From: Myxococcota bacterium
GTDB lineage: Bacteria; Myxococcota_C; UBA6777
Reading direction: 5' to 3'
NCBI GenBank assembly: GCA_023150835.1
Contig: JAKLKB010000049.1
Span: 1-42,945, forward strand
Length of the DNA stretch: 42,945 nt
A model generated the notes under the pieces. It was not told where the DNA came from and ran no database searches. It saw only the letters and a program-made list of their open reading frames with translations. Below, one piece after another: positions 34,998 through 42,903 of this stretch (position 1 is the stretch's first letter; every line of letters starts with the position of its first letter). The position numbers were made by a program, and so were the translations under genes.

Positions 34998-35990
34998 CTA
35001 TTCTCCAGCCAAACTCGGATTCTCCGCATAAACCGCCATCATCCGCTCGTGTAAAAACAACAAAAATCCCTCCACTTCCCCAACTGTCCAATCGTTGTCT
35101 TGGAAAAACACATACTCGCCCTTTTGTACCATCGCCCAAAACGCCGATGCTGGCGCACAAGCCACAGGCGCTGACCATCCTCGCGCCAAAGCCTGCTCCC
35201 GTTCCAAGGTCCACCGACCGAGCTTCGGCAAACGCTCCCGCAGCGTGCGCCGACGATACACTTCGATCCGCAAATGCAGATCGTCTTTGTGCGCCACCAA
35301 GTAAGCAAAACACGCTCGCACGAACGCTTCGGGATCTTGCCCTTGCCACAACGCCGACGCAAACGACGCTTTCATCCGCAAACCATCCGCCTCCCAAGCC
35401 TCCGACTCGTCTGTCAAACTTTGCCAAAGCTCCCGATACTTCGCACGTTCCATCCCCATCTCTTCCATCAAGAACTCGCCCACCAGATACGACAACATGA
35501 TCAAGTAGCTCGATAACCCAAACCAAAAAGCAATGATCTCACGATTCGGTGGATACGAACATTGAAACGCCAGACAAGCATACGGGCGTTGCTCGTAGAT
35601 CGTACAACGCCCATCTTGCCCCAACAGCGGACAGGCTGGCACCTTCTTTCGATCTTTGTATCGCTCTTTGTCATAACGCTGCGCCAACAGCGGCGGCGTC
35701 TCCGAAAACATCGGACCCATCCGCCCACCCCGCAGCCAGTCTTGCACCACCCGATCTTGCGCCCCTTCGGACTGCCCACGCTCCACGATCTCACCCATCA
35801 AAAAATTCGGAATGATCGGATAGATCGTGCAACACTTGGCGCGCTCCTCGAAATAACCACACGTCGCCATCCAACAACGATCACACGTCACCCTCGGCAG
35901 CGAGGGAAACTTCAACGACTTGATCGCTGAAGACATCAACAACTTCCAAGAAACCCCCAGATCGATCGGCCCCAAACGAAAACCTTGCAT
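34998..35990 (-). CDS. YkgJ-type cysteine-cluster protein
   Basis: A 330-residue protein. The N-terminal half has Cys at 36, 39, 44, 53 and 54 and a second set in ACPLLGQDGRCTIYEQRPYACLAFQC (given here in parts: ACPLL, RCTIY, RPYACL). This spacing is that of the YkgJ/CxxCxxCC family, which is thought to bind zinc or an iron-sulphur cluster. The C-terminal half is helical, with a long aromatic- and Arg-rich part that I do not recognise. The start at 35990 has an aaaggagc site. It converges with the decarboxylase gene; nothing nearby fixes its function. Confidence 0.82.
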   Translation of the reverse strand: MQGFRLGPIDLGVSWKLLMSSAIKSLKFPSLPRVTCDRCWMATCGYFEERAKCCTIYPIIPNFLMGEIVERGQSEGAQDRVVQDWLRGGRMGPMFSETPPLLAQRYDKERYKDRKKVPACPLLGQDGRCTIYEQRPYACLAFQCSYPPNREIIAFWFGLSSYLIMLSYLVGEFLMEEMGMERAKYRELWQSLTDESEAWEADGLRMKASFASALWQGQDPEAFVRACFAYLVAHKDDLHLRIEVYRRRTLRERLPKLGRWTLEREQALARGWSAPVACAPASAFWAMVQKGEYVFFQDNDWTVGEVEGFLLFLHERMMAVYAENPSLAGE

Positions 35991-36052
35991 CCACCGCTCC
36001 TTTGCTCGACTACCTTTTGATCAAAACCTAACGGCTCAACACGAGCTTCACT

Positions 36053-36196
36053 CTACATAGAACTTACGCAGTTCGATACGAAAAAGGCCAATGTTCGGGC
36101 GCGGGCGGTTCGCGAACCGCCCCTACAACGTTCTGATATCTCAGGGTTTCCCTTTTCAACTGCGTCACTCCTATCTACATAGAACTTACGCAGTTC
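36053..36196. repeat. 22-bp direct repeats flanking a family A type palindrome
   Basis: A 22-bp sequence (ctacatagaacttacg and on) is present identically at 36053-36074 and 36175-36196. Between them lies the perfect palindrome GGGCGGTTCGCGAACCGCCC (36103-36122) followed by cctac. The inner right flank aactgcgtcact is partly inverted relative to the direct repeat. The pattern resembles an insertion flanked by duplicated target or element ends. Confidence 0.75.
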
Positions 36197-36200
36197 AATG

Positions 36201-36347
36201 ATTTTTATGGGGTTTCACCCCACACCCCACAAGGGAGATGGCTCCCTTGACCCCGTATCGGCGAAGAGACCGATGGTTTTCCAGACGGACAACTCTGTCG
36301 CTTCAAGCAACGCGAACACGGGTTTTTTTGGCAACTGCGTAAGCCCT
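36201..36347 (+). repeat. Family B dispersed repeat
   Basis: Blocks in order: atggggtttcaccccacaccccacaa (first part), cttgaccccgtatcgg, cgcttcaagcaacgcgaaca, T run and ggcaactgcgtaag. Same order as at 14251 and 38214. It lies between the YkgJ-type gene and a HAD hydrolase gene, immediately behind the second 22-bp direct repeat. Confidence 0.8.
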
Positions 36348-36474
36348 ACCTGCAAAAAACAGCCCTGCTTTGGCTTTCACCGATTCTTTGCGCAAGACCC
36401 TTTGCACAAAACGCCTTGCCTTGGTATGCTCACCCCACGAACCTGCAACGCGCTGACGACAAAGAGGCCGAACG

Positions 36475-37206
36475 ATGAGTACCATCCTCGCACGAATCTT
36501 AGAGAAGATCGAAAGAACCCGTCAACAAGGACGTGATCCGTTGATCGTTTTTGATCTCGACGGAACAATCTACAACAATGCCCCCCGTACCTTGCGCATC
36601 CTTCAAGAATTCGCCCACCAACACGCCTTTGAACAACCCCGTCTACTCAACAAGATCGAACAACTCGCCGCACGCGATATCCTCTACGGCGTCTCCGATA
36701 CCCTCCGTAGCGTCGGCATCGACAACGAATCTCTGTTAAAGCAGATCCAAAACTTCTGGTTCGATCGCTTTTTTACCAACGCCTACCTCCTCCACGATCT
36801 CCCCACCGAAGGGGCTGTCGAATTCGTCCACCGCGTCTACCAAGCCCAAGCCATCCCCGCCTATCTGACGGGACGCGATGCTCCCAATATGCTGCTCGGA
36901 ACCATCCAAACCCTCCAACGCGACGGCTTCCCCGTCGGCACTGTCGATACGCGCACCATCCTCAAACCCAACTTCAAGATCGGCGACAGCGCCTACAAAC
37001 AATCCGTCGTCGATCACCTCCGACAAGCCGGCGATGTCGTCGCAGTCTTTGACAACGAACCCGGTCTCTGCAACCTTTTCTTGCGCGCTTTCCCCGAAGC
37101 TGTCGTCGTTCGTCTCGATATGCCACACGCCCCCAATCCCGAATCTTTGCTCGAAGATATCATCCAAATCCCTCACTTTGCTCACCTTTTGCGCGGACAG
37201 GCTTAA
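36475..37206 (+). CDS. HAD-family hydrolase
   Basis: A 243-residue HAD protein. Motif 1 is VFDLDGTIYNN (Asp27 and Asp29), a helical cap follows, motif 2 is AYLTGRD, and late motifs include a Lys (KPNFKIGDSAYK) and FDNEPG as the acidic loop. This should be a phosphatase; substrate unknown. A gagg site precedes the ATG. It ends 2 bp before prolyl aminopeptidase, so the two form an operon. Confidence 0.83.
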   Translation: MSTILARILEKIERTRQQGRDPLIVFDLDGTIYNNAPRTLRILQEFAHQHAFEQPRLLNKIEQLAARDILYGVSDTLRSVGIDNESLLKQIQNFWFDRFFTNAYLLHDLPTEGAVEFVHRVYQAQAIPAYLTGRDAPNMLLGTIQTLQRDGFPVGTVDTRTILKPNFKIGDSAYKQSVVDHLRQAGDVVAVFDNEPGLCNLFLRAFPEAVVVRLDMPHAPNPESLLEDIIQIPHFAHLLRGQA

Positions 37207-37208
37207 TA

Positions 37209-38174
37209 ATGACAGGTAGTCTTTTCCCTCATATCGAACCTTACCGACAAGAATTCTTGCCCGTCTCTTCCCTTCACACCCTCTACCTCGAAGAATGTGG
37301 AAACCCCAACGGGATCCCTGTCCTCTTCGTTCATGGCGGCCCGGGCGGTGGCACTTCACCGATCTGCCGCCGCTTTTTCGACCCCGAACGCTTCCGTATC
37401 ATCCTCTTCGATCAACGCGGATGCGGTCATAGCCTACCCCACGCCGAATTGCGCGAAAACACCACTTGGCACCTCGTCGAAGATATCGAAACCATCCGAC
37501 GCAAACTCCACATCGAACGCTGGCTGTTGTTTGGCGGAAGCTGGGGCTCCACCCTCTCCCTCGCTTATGCCATCTCTCACCCTGATCGCTGCTTGGGCCT
37601 GATCTTGCGCGGCATCTTTTTGTTGCGACCCCAAGAACTCGATTGGTTCTACGAAGGCGGCGCAAGCACCATCTTTCCCGATTATTGGGAAGACTTCCTC
37701 GCTCCCATCCCGCCCTCCGAACGCACAAGCCTGATCAAAGCCTATTATCGGCGCCTCACCGACGAAGACACCAATGTTCAACTCCATGCCGCCCGAACTT
37801 GGGCGCATTGGGAAGTCCGCACCAGCCGACTCTACATCCCCGCCGATTACCTTGGCCGCTTTGAAAACGCCCCCGAAGCCCTCGCCTTCTCTCGCATCGA
37901 ATGCCACTACTTCGTCAACGGTGGCTTCTTTGAAACCGACAATTGGTTGCTCGAAAACGTACACAAGATCCGCCACCTCCCCGCAGTCATCGTCCAAGGA
38001 CGCTATGATATCGTCTGCCCTGCCATCTCCGCATGGGATCTCCACCGCGCTTGGCCCGAAGCAGACTTCCACATCATCCCTTGCGCTGGGCACTCCATGA
38101 CAGAACCCGCCATTCAAGAAAAACTGCTCGAACAAGCCCATGCCTTCGGTGAAATGCTTTCCCCAGACTTCTAA
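37209..38174 (+). CDS. pip: Prolyl aminopeptidase
   Basis: A 321-residue alpha/beta hydrolase releasing N-terminal proline from peptides in the cytoplasm. It shows HGGPGGG, DQRGCGHS, the nucleophile elbow GGSWGST, and the later Asp (GRYDIVCP) and His (AGHSMTE) of the triad, all in the order and spacing of the family. The cap region contains FYEGGAS and DEDTNVQLHAA... (cut here) with WxxWE (AHWEVRTS). Length agrees with the family. The start is two bases behind the HAD hydrolase stop, without a clear Shine-Dalgarno, suggesting coupling. Confidence 0.93.
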   Translation: MTGSLFPHIEPYRQEFLPVSSLHTLYLEECGNPNGIPVLFVHGGPGGGTSPICRRFFDPERFRIILFDQRGCGHSLPHAELRENTTWHLVEDIETIRRKLHIERWLLFGGSWGSTLSLAYAISHPDRCLGLILRGIFLLRPQELDWFYEGGASTIFPDYWEDFLAPIPPSERTSLIKAYYRRLTDEDTNVQLHAARTWAHWEVRTSRLYIPADYLGRFENAPEALAFSRIECHYFVNGGFFETDNWLLENVHKIRHLPAVIVQGRYDIVCPAISAWDLHRAWPEADFHIIPCAGHSMTEPAIQEKLLEQAHAFGEMLSPDF

Positions 38175-38213
38175 ACCAATGCAGTCGATCTATGCCAAAC
38201 TGGCATCACCTCT

Positions 38214-38352
38214 TGGTTTTGTGGGGTGTCACCCCACACCCCACAAGGGAGCTTAGCCCCCTTGACCCCGTGAGGATACAGATCACAGGGTCTTCAAACC
38301 AGCAGATCTGTCGCTTGAACTTCCGTGAACACGGGAGTTTTCCAACAAGTAG
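38214..38352 (+). repeat. Family B dispersed repeat
   Basis: Opening ttttgtggggtgtcacccca, then cttgaccccgtgaggat, then gtcgcttgaacttccgtgaa and a short T run with ccaacaagt. It lies behind prolyl aminopeptidase and contains a possible small hairpin (gtggggtgtcaccccac). Confidence 0.8.
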
Positions 38353-38378
38353 CACTTCATTGACTCGGTAGCAACGAT

Positions 38379-38756
38379 ATGCCTTCAACAAGACGCGATA
38401 CCCTCACCTTTTCCCTCGCCTCCGCCCTCTTCGGACTTACGCTGCTCTGCAACTCTCCTCTCGCCTCTCCACCCAAACTCTCCAAACCCGCAACCTCTCG
38501 GCCTCTTTCCCCAACCTCTCACCCCACGCCCAAATCCACGCCCAAATCCACGCCCAAACCCACCCCCAAACCCACCCCCAAACCCACCCCCAAACCCGCT
38601 GCCGATTGCATCACAGGCAAAACCACCTCCCCCAACCAACCCCCCGAAGATTGCGACGATCCCGTCATCTTCCCCGAAGAGCCACCTACCTCCAAACCCA
38701 CCTCCAAACCCACGCCCAAACCCACGCCCAAACCCACGCCCAAACCCACCCCATAA
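38379..38756 (+). CDS. Secreted Pro/Thr/Lys-repeat protein
   Basis: A 125-residue protein with a signal-like N-terminus (basic start, hydrophobic 11-27, SPLAS). The rest is low-complexity: two blocks of the unit PTPK or STPK (about 48-70 and 105-125) around a short segment with two Cys (ADCITGK and EDCDDPV). This could be an exported cell-wall or outer-surface linker. No enzyme domain. The DNA is a run of cccacncccaaa units, so the length may vary by slippage. The Shine-Dalgarno is weak, and expression is not certain. Confidence 0.5.
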   Translation: MPSTRRDTLTFSLASALFGLTLLCNSPLASPPKLSKPATSRPLSPTSHPTPKSTPKSTPKPTPKPTPKPTPKPAADCITGKTTSPNQPPEDCDDPVIFPEEPPTSKPTSKPTPKPTPKPTPKPTP

Positions 38757-38778
38757 CTTCGGCGCGATCTCTTCACAA

Positions 38779-38905
38779 ACCCCCGTGTTCGCGCCTGTTC
38801 AAGCGGCGCAGCCGTTGGTTTGAAACACGCTTGTTCGCTCCGCCGACACGGGGTCAAGGGGACGCAGTTCCCTTGTGGGGCGTGGGGTGACACCCCAAAA
38901 CATTG
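38779..38905 (-). repeat. Family B dispersed repeat (inverted)
   Basis: Plus strand reads cccccgtgttcgcgcc, gttcaagcggcgcagccg, ggtttgaaac, cacggggtcaagggg and gggcgtggggtgacacccc. It is oriented opposite to the copy at 38214, so the two flank the Pro/Thr/Lys gene as a large inverted repeat. Confidence 0.8.
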
Positions 38906-38916
38906 CTCCGACACTC

Positions 38917-39031
38917 ATACGATATCCGAGCGACGTACACACAAAGGAGAGCACGTAGACGCCCGATTGTTGGGCAGCCACACCTGTCTGCCCCTACATC
39001 TTTGCAATAACGCAGCGGGCGGATTTCGTAC
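38917..39031 (+). repeat. Family A dispersed repeat
   Basis: Ends atacgatatccg (38917-38928) and cggatttcgtac (39020-39031). Outer stem gggcag (38972-38977) with ctgccc (38988-38993). It lies directly behind a family B copy. Confidence 0.82.
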
Positions 39032-39079
39032 CAACGCACACACCAGCATCACAGAACCCGTCCCAACAACCAAAAGCCC

Positions 39080-40144
39080 CTACCACGCGAGCCTTGCGGG
39101 GGGGGCGCAATGGATCTCCATCGTTTCGCAGGTGCGGGGATGTTGGAAGACCACCTGACAGGCATGAAGCGCATAACCGCCATCTCCCGGCAATGCGACG
39201 CGCCATTCTTCCGATACATCCGCACCTTTCGAGCCCCGAGACCCGTCGAACGCCCCCGCACCTCCCAGACCGCGCAGTTCTTCAATCATACCCGCAACTT
39301 CCGACCCCCGAGACTCTTCGATCGTACACGAACCTCCCAAACCACCGCTCTTTTCTGAGACGATCACCTTGCCGCCGACGCCGTAGAGCGGATCGCCAAG
39401 CAACGGAAACCCCATCACCGCCAAATGAATGCGGATCTGATGCGGACGCCCCGTTGCGATCGTCATCTCCACCAACGTTTCCCCTGCTCGCCGACCCAAC
39501 ACCCGCCCCTCGCTATAAGCATACGATCCCTGCGGATGTGCCGCGTAGATCTGCCCAAGTAGCGGATGCTCCACTTTGCCGATCGGCGCGTCCACCACAA
39601 ATTGCGCGGGCAGATCGCATTCTCCCACCAACGCCCGATACGACTTGCGCATCCCTTTGTGACCTGCGGTGCTTTGGCGCAACTGTTGGCTCAAACTCGC
39701 ACGCGCTTGCCCTGTACGCGCCAACAACAAGATCCCCGACGTTCCTCGTCCCAAACGATGCACAGGAATCGGCGGATCTTTCGGATAACGCTGTCGCATC
39801 TGCCACCACAAGGTATGCTGCAAAAATCCTCCCGCTGGCATCACGGGCAACCCCGACGGCTTCGCCACCACCAACACTTCCGCGTCTTCGTACAACACCT
39901 CTATATCGAGCGGAACAGCGGGTTCTTCCCACGGAGGCCGCGCATAACACAACGATTCTCCCGCACGCAACGCGTACGTCGGCGAAACAACCCGACCCTC
40001 CACCCGCACCTCCCCCGCAACGACACGCGCCTCCCACACCGACGCCTCCGAGTGCCGATAGCGTTTTGCATAATACGCCAGCACACTCCAACCCGCAAAA
40101 TCCCTCGGAACACGTTCTCGATACAACCAGCCTTGATTCAACAC
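39080..40144 (-). CDS. RluA-family pseudouridine synthase-like protein, catalytic Asp replaced
   Basis: A 354-residue protein (GTG at 40144 with a ggagg site six bases upstream; an ATG at 40240 is open but poorly supported). It opens with LNQGWLYRERV and an S4-like stretch (YYAKRYRHS, W, GEVRVEGR). The RluA block that normally reads HRLDxxTSG reads HRLGRGTSG, so the catalytic Asp is Gly132. The remaining RluA motifs are present: RKSYRALV, PIGKVEHP and TGRPHQIRIHLA, then GDPLYG. An insertion of about 70 residues of Gly/Glu/Ser-rich repeats precedes the end LHACQVVFQHP. HRLGRGTSG is, as I recall, shared with a plant and cyanobacterial subgroup, so it may be natural for this branch. Confidence 0.83.
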   Translation of the reverse strand: MLNQGWLYRERVPRDFAGWSVLAYYAKRYRHSEASVWEARVVAGEVRVEGRVVSPTYALRAGESLCYARPPWEEPAVPLDIEVLYEDAEVLVVAKPSGLPVMPAGGFLQHTLWWQMRQRYPKDPPIPVHRLGRGTSGILLLARTGQARASLSQQLRQSTAGHKGMRKSYRALVGECDLPAQFVVDAPIGKVEHPLLGQIYAAHPQGSYAYSEGRVLGRRAGETLVEMTIATGRPHQIRIHLAVMGFPLLGDPLYGVGGKVIVSEKSGGLGGSCTIEESRGSEVAGMIEELRGLGGAGAFDGSRGSKGADVSEEWRVALPGDGGYALHACQVVFQHPRTCETMEIHCAPPARLAW

Positions 40145-40360
40145 CTCGCGCCTCCGCAACCCATGCCCACACGCTCGAAAAAAACCTTCCACACAAAGCG
40201 ACTTCTCACCACAAAACAGCGAGGTTGTGCAACCCCCCACGATGGTGATAAAAACAACGCAAGCTCTCTTCGCAACCTGCCCGAACGAGGCCCCTATCTC
40301 GCCGTTCGAGAAGCCATTGCGAAACCAATCACGCCCCCTTAGTCACGGAGACATCGCCCC

Positions 40361-41758
40361 ATGCACACTCACCCCGCCAAGCCTCTCTTGCGCAATCTCT
40401 GGTCCGAAAGAGAGTCAACTCAAGGTGTCAAGCTCGCGACCGCCAAGCCTCTCTTGCGCAATCTCTGGCTCGCCGCAGTGTTGTGCAGCCTTATCGCTTG
40501 CCGCTCCAACGAAGTCAAAGACACGGGCGCACTTGCCCCGGGCGAACTCACCACTGCCGAAAAAGAAAGCAAGATCCCTCCTTGCCCCGAACTTGACCGC
40601 GCCATGTGCCACCTCTGGAGAGAGTGTCACCTCGATGACAAGGTGCGCTGCTTTCAGCTTGGCGCGCTCTACCTCACAGGCAAACGCACCCTACCCAACC
40701 CCCAACGCGCACGCACTTTCCTCAAAAAAGCTTGCGACATGAAAGAACCACGCGGCTGCTACGGCATGGGCGCACTCCTCGCCAAAGAACCCAAAACCTT
40801 CCAAGACGCCATCCAATACCTCACCCAAGCCTGTGAGATGGGAGAAGCCCAAGGATGCGCTGGCGCGGGCAACTTGCTCTTGCGACCCCCGCGCACCCCC
40901 AGTCGCCTCCAACAAGCCCGTGATATCCTCCAACAAGCCTGCACTCGCGGACAACACCTCTCTTGCACACCTCTCGGACACCTTTACGCAGACGCCCTCG
41001 GCGGCCTCCGCGATCTCCAAGCCTCCACCCGCGCCTTTCAACAAGCCTGCACCCAAGCACAACAACCCGATGCTTGTTTTTATCTTGCCGTCCACCATCA
41101 AAAAGGGCGCGGCACTCCACGCGATCCCGCCCAAGCCATCGCCCTTTACAAAACCATCTGCGACAAAGGCCACGCCAACGCTTGTCTCAACCTTGGCGTC
41201 ATGTACGCCCAAGGCGACGGCGCTCCCCAAAACAACGAAAACGCCTTCCTACTTTTCCGCCAAGCCTGTCAAAACAAACTCGTCCAAGGCTGCCTCAACA
41301 CAGGACTCGCCTATATGCGCGGCATCGGAACCCCCGTCCAATGGGAACAAGCCGCCCATCATCTTCGCCTTGGATGCACACAAAAAGACCCCCAAAGCTG
41401 CTTTCACCTCGCCAACGTCTATCTCAAATCCCCCTCCCTGCGCAACGACAACACAGGACACAAACACCTCAAACAAGCCTGCTTCTTGCGACACGTCCCC
41501 GCTTGCGAACAACTCAACCAACTCTACGAATTGCCCACCCTTGACGTCGAGGGCTACGAAGAATCCGCCTTCTTCTTTCGCAAATCCTGCACTCTCGGAC
41601 AACCCCGTAGCTGCTACGGTCTCGGCCTACTCAACAAATACGGGCGCGGCACCGACCCCAACTGCACCGAAGCACTCAAACTCTTTCGCCTCGCTTGTCG
41701 CAACGGCTTCTCCAAAGCCTGCAACGCCCAATGCACCAAGAAAAAAGACGATGAGTGA
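40361..41758 (+). CDS. Cys-rich Sel1-repeat lipoprotein
   Basis: A 465-residue exported protein made of about ten Sel1-like repeats of 36-40 residues. Each repeat has an Ala/Cys pair at fixed places (for example FLKKACDMKEPRGCYGMG, FRQACQNKLVQGCLNTG), so each is likely closed by a disulphide, as in Helicobacter Hcp proteins. The lipobox L44-I-A-C47 follows a hydrophobic segment. The N-terminus carries a duplication: AKPLLRNLW at residues 6-14 and 28-36, from DNA copies at 40376 and 40442. Such proteins act as binding scaffolds outside the cytoplasm; partner unknown. A ggag site precedes the ATG. Confidence 0.85.
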   Translation: MHTHPAKPLLRNLWSERESTQGVKLATAKPLLRNLWLAAVLCSLIACRSNEVKDTGALAPGELTTAEKESKIPPCPELDRAMCHLWRECHLDDKVRCFQLGALYLTGKRTLPNPQRARTFLKKACDMKEPRGCYGMGALLAKEPKTFQDAIQYLTQACEMGEAQGCAGAGNLLLRPPRTPSRLQQARDILQQACTRGQHLSCTPLGHLYADALGGLRDLQASTRAFQQACTQAQQPDACFYLAVHHQKGRGTPRDPAQAIALYKTICDKGHANACLNLGVMYAQGDGAPQNNENAFLLFRQACQNKLVQGCLNTGLAYMRGIGTPVQWEQAAHHLRLGCTQKDPQSCFHLANVYLKSPSLRNDNTGHKHLKQACFLRHVPACEQLNQLYELPTLDVEGYEESAFFFRKSCTLGQPRSCYGLGLLNKYGRGTDPNCTEALKLFRLACRNGFSKACNAQCTKKKDDE

Positions 41759-41776
41759 CCCCTACGTTTTTCTTTG

Positions 41777-42015
41777 TTTTTGTGGGGTTCCACCCTGCAT
41801 CTTTTTGTGGGGTTCCACCCTGCATCTTTTTGTGGGGTTCCACCCTGCATCTTTTTGTGGGGTTCCACCCTGCATCTTTTTGTGGGGTTCCACCCCAAAC
41901 CCCGCAAGGGACTCTCGCCCCTTGACCCCGTGTTGGCGGGGTGAACAAGCGTGTTTCAAACAAATAACACAGCCGCTTGAAGTGCTGCGAACACGGCTTT
42001 TTTTGGCAACTACGT
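41777..42015 (+). repeat. Family B repeat with 25-bp tandem expansion of its left end
   Basis: Five 25-bp units start at 41777, 41802, 41827, 41852 and 41877. The unit is T5, then gtggggttccac, then cctgcatc; the first four are identical and the fifth runs into the rest of family B (ccccaaaccccgcaaggg, cttgaccccgtg, cgcttgaagtg, T run, ggcaactacg). The unit itself is the opening of family B, so the array grew from its left end. Confidence 0.88.
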
Positions 42016-42137
42016 AACTCAAAAGACTTTTTCGCGTGGAATACTTACACGCCGAAGGGCAGGAGGTTTCAGGAGAACATCGCTTTGAATGGTTCGCGGG
42101 ATGCGAAAGCAAAAGGCTTTTCCATCAAAGAACATCT
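42016..42137. other. Non-coding gap before retropepsin-like gene
   Basis: I see no gene and no terminator. The base composition becomes AT-richer here. Confidence 0.3.
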
Positions 42138-42551
42138 TTATTTTTTCGGACTGATCTCGAACGTGTTTTGTGAACCAAAAAAGCAAACATCAAATTGTGT
42201 GAAAAAGTTCGTTTGACCAAGCAATACAGGTACTTGATCGCTAGATGTCCAAGCAAACGCAAGCTTGACAGAAGGAAAAGGAAGAATGATACAATCCAGA
42301 AGAACGCCAAATGCTTGTAAGCCTTTTAAGTTTCCAACAAGCGACGGAAGAGGGAAGGTTTGAGATTGCCAGTCCAAACCAAGTTGGAGACCGATGTGAT
42401 ATGGAAGAACGTTAAGTGTGCTTCCTGAATCAACAAGAGCAGACACATCGATGGAGCGATGTTCGCGAGAAAGAGTAAGAGGGAGATAAGGCATACCGAT
42501 TTGTAGGCCAACAGGAGGAGTGGTGTAATTTACTTTGCGTGAAGATGTCAT
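42138..42551 (-). CDS. Retropepsin-like aspartic protease
   Basis: A 137-residue protein with the catalytic motif ALVDSGSTLNVLP (Asp41-Ser-Gly) and a later hydrophobic VPVLLGQTNFFTQFDV segment typical of dimeric retropepsin-like (clan AA) proteins. A single domain of this size would act as a homodimer. The start ATG overlaps the stop of the next gene on this strand (ATGA at 42548-42551). Codon use (aga, gga, tta-rich) is AT-richer than the rest of the window, which suggests recent acquisition. Its target is unknown. Confidence 0.78.
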   Translation of the reverse strand: MTSSRKVNYTTPPVGLQIGMPYLPLTLSREHRSIDVSALVDSGSTLNVLPYHIGLQLGLDWQSQTFPLPSLVGNLKGLQAFGVLLDCIILPFPSVKLAFAWTSSDQVPVLLGQTNFFTQFDVCFFGSQNTFEISPKK

Positions 42552-42751
42552 ACTTGTTTTCCGAGTAAGTCTTGAAGTGCAAGAGCGGCTTCAAAAGCGT
42601 TTTGTTGGCTCCAATAACCTTGTTCTTTTTGTGAATCGATAGGAGGTGTTGTTTCTTCTTGTGCGAGATCGGCGATCAGTTGTTGAACCAATTGAAATTT
42701 TTCCCAACGAGACAAGTCTTTTACACTTTTATGAATCTCGATCAACGTCAT
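42548..42751 (-). CDS. Small protein paired with retropepsin-like gene
   Basis: A 67-residue acidic protein (MTLIEIHKSVKDLSR at the start, EKFQLVQQLI, later YWSQQNAFEAALAL). As I recall, proteins of this type with an EKFQLVQ helix are found before small aspartic-protease-like genes, often in cyanobacteria. It may be a partner, chaperone or antitoxin-like regulator. The gene overlaps the protease by four bases and is transcribed first. Function not known. Confidence 0.7.
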   Translation of the reverse strand: MTLIEIHKSVKDLSRWEKFQLVQQLIADLAQEETTPPIDSQKEQGYWSQQNAFEAALALQDLLGKQV

Positions 42752-42848
42752 CTTTTTTCTTCTTTCTGTACTGTTTTGTTTTGTTGGCTGCGTCCTAAAA
42801 CGAAACTGACTCTAACGGATTTTGTGTAAGGTGACAAAAGTAGAAAGA

Positions 42849-42903
42849 GAGGGTACCCTAGACCCTGCATACCCAAACAATGGGAGGTCTAGGATGTACC
42901 CTC
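42849..42903 (+). promoter_or_regulatory. Long hairpin over a start codon
   Basis: Left arm 42849-42864 (gagggtac then cctagacc) pairs with 42886-42903 (ggtctagg, bulged at, gtaccctc), 16 base pairs with a two-base bulge. The bulge plus one base is the ATG at 42894; the gggagg ribosome site (42882-42887) lies at the loop edge. Such a fold would restrict initiation of the gene that begins here. Confidence 0.6.

Noticed and set aside
39094-40248. Plus-strand 384-codon frame
   Set aside because: Antisense to the RluA-family gene and without recognisable content.
41777-41901. CRISPR array
   Set aside because: The 25-bp units are directly adjacent with no spacers.
40833-42017. Plus-strand 394-codon frame
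   Set aside because: Overlaps the Sel1 gene in another frame and continues through the 25-bp array.
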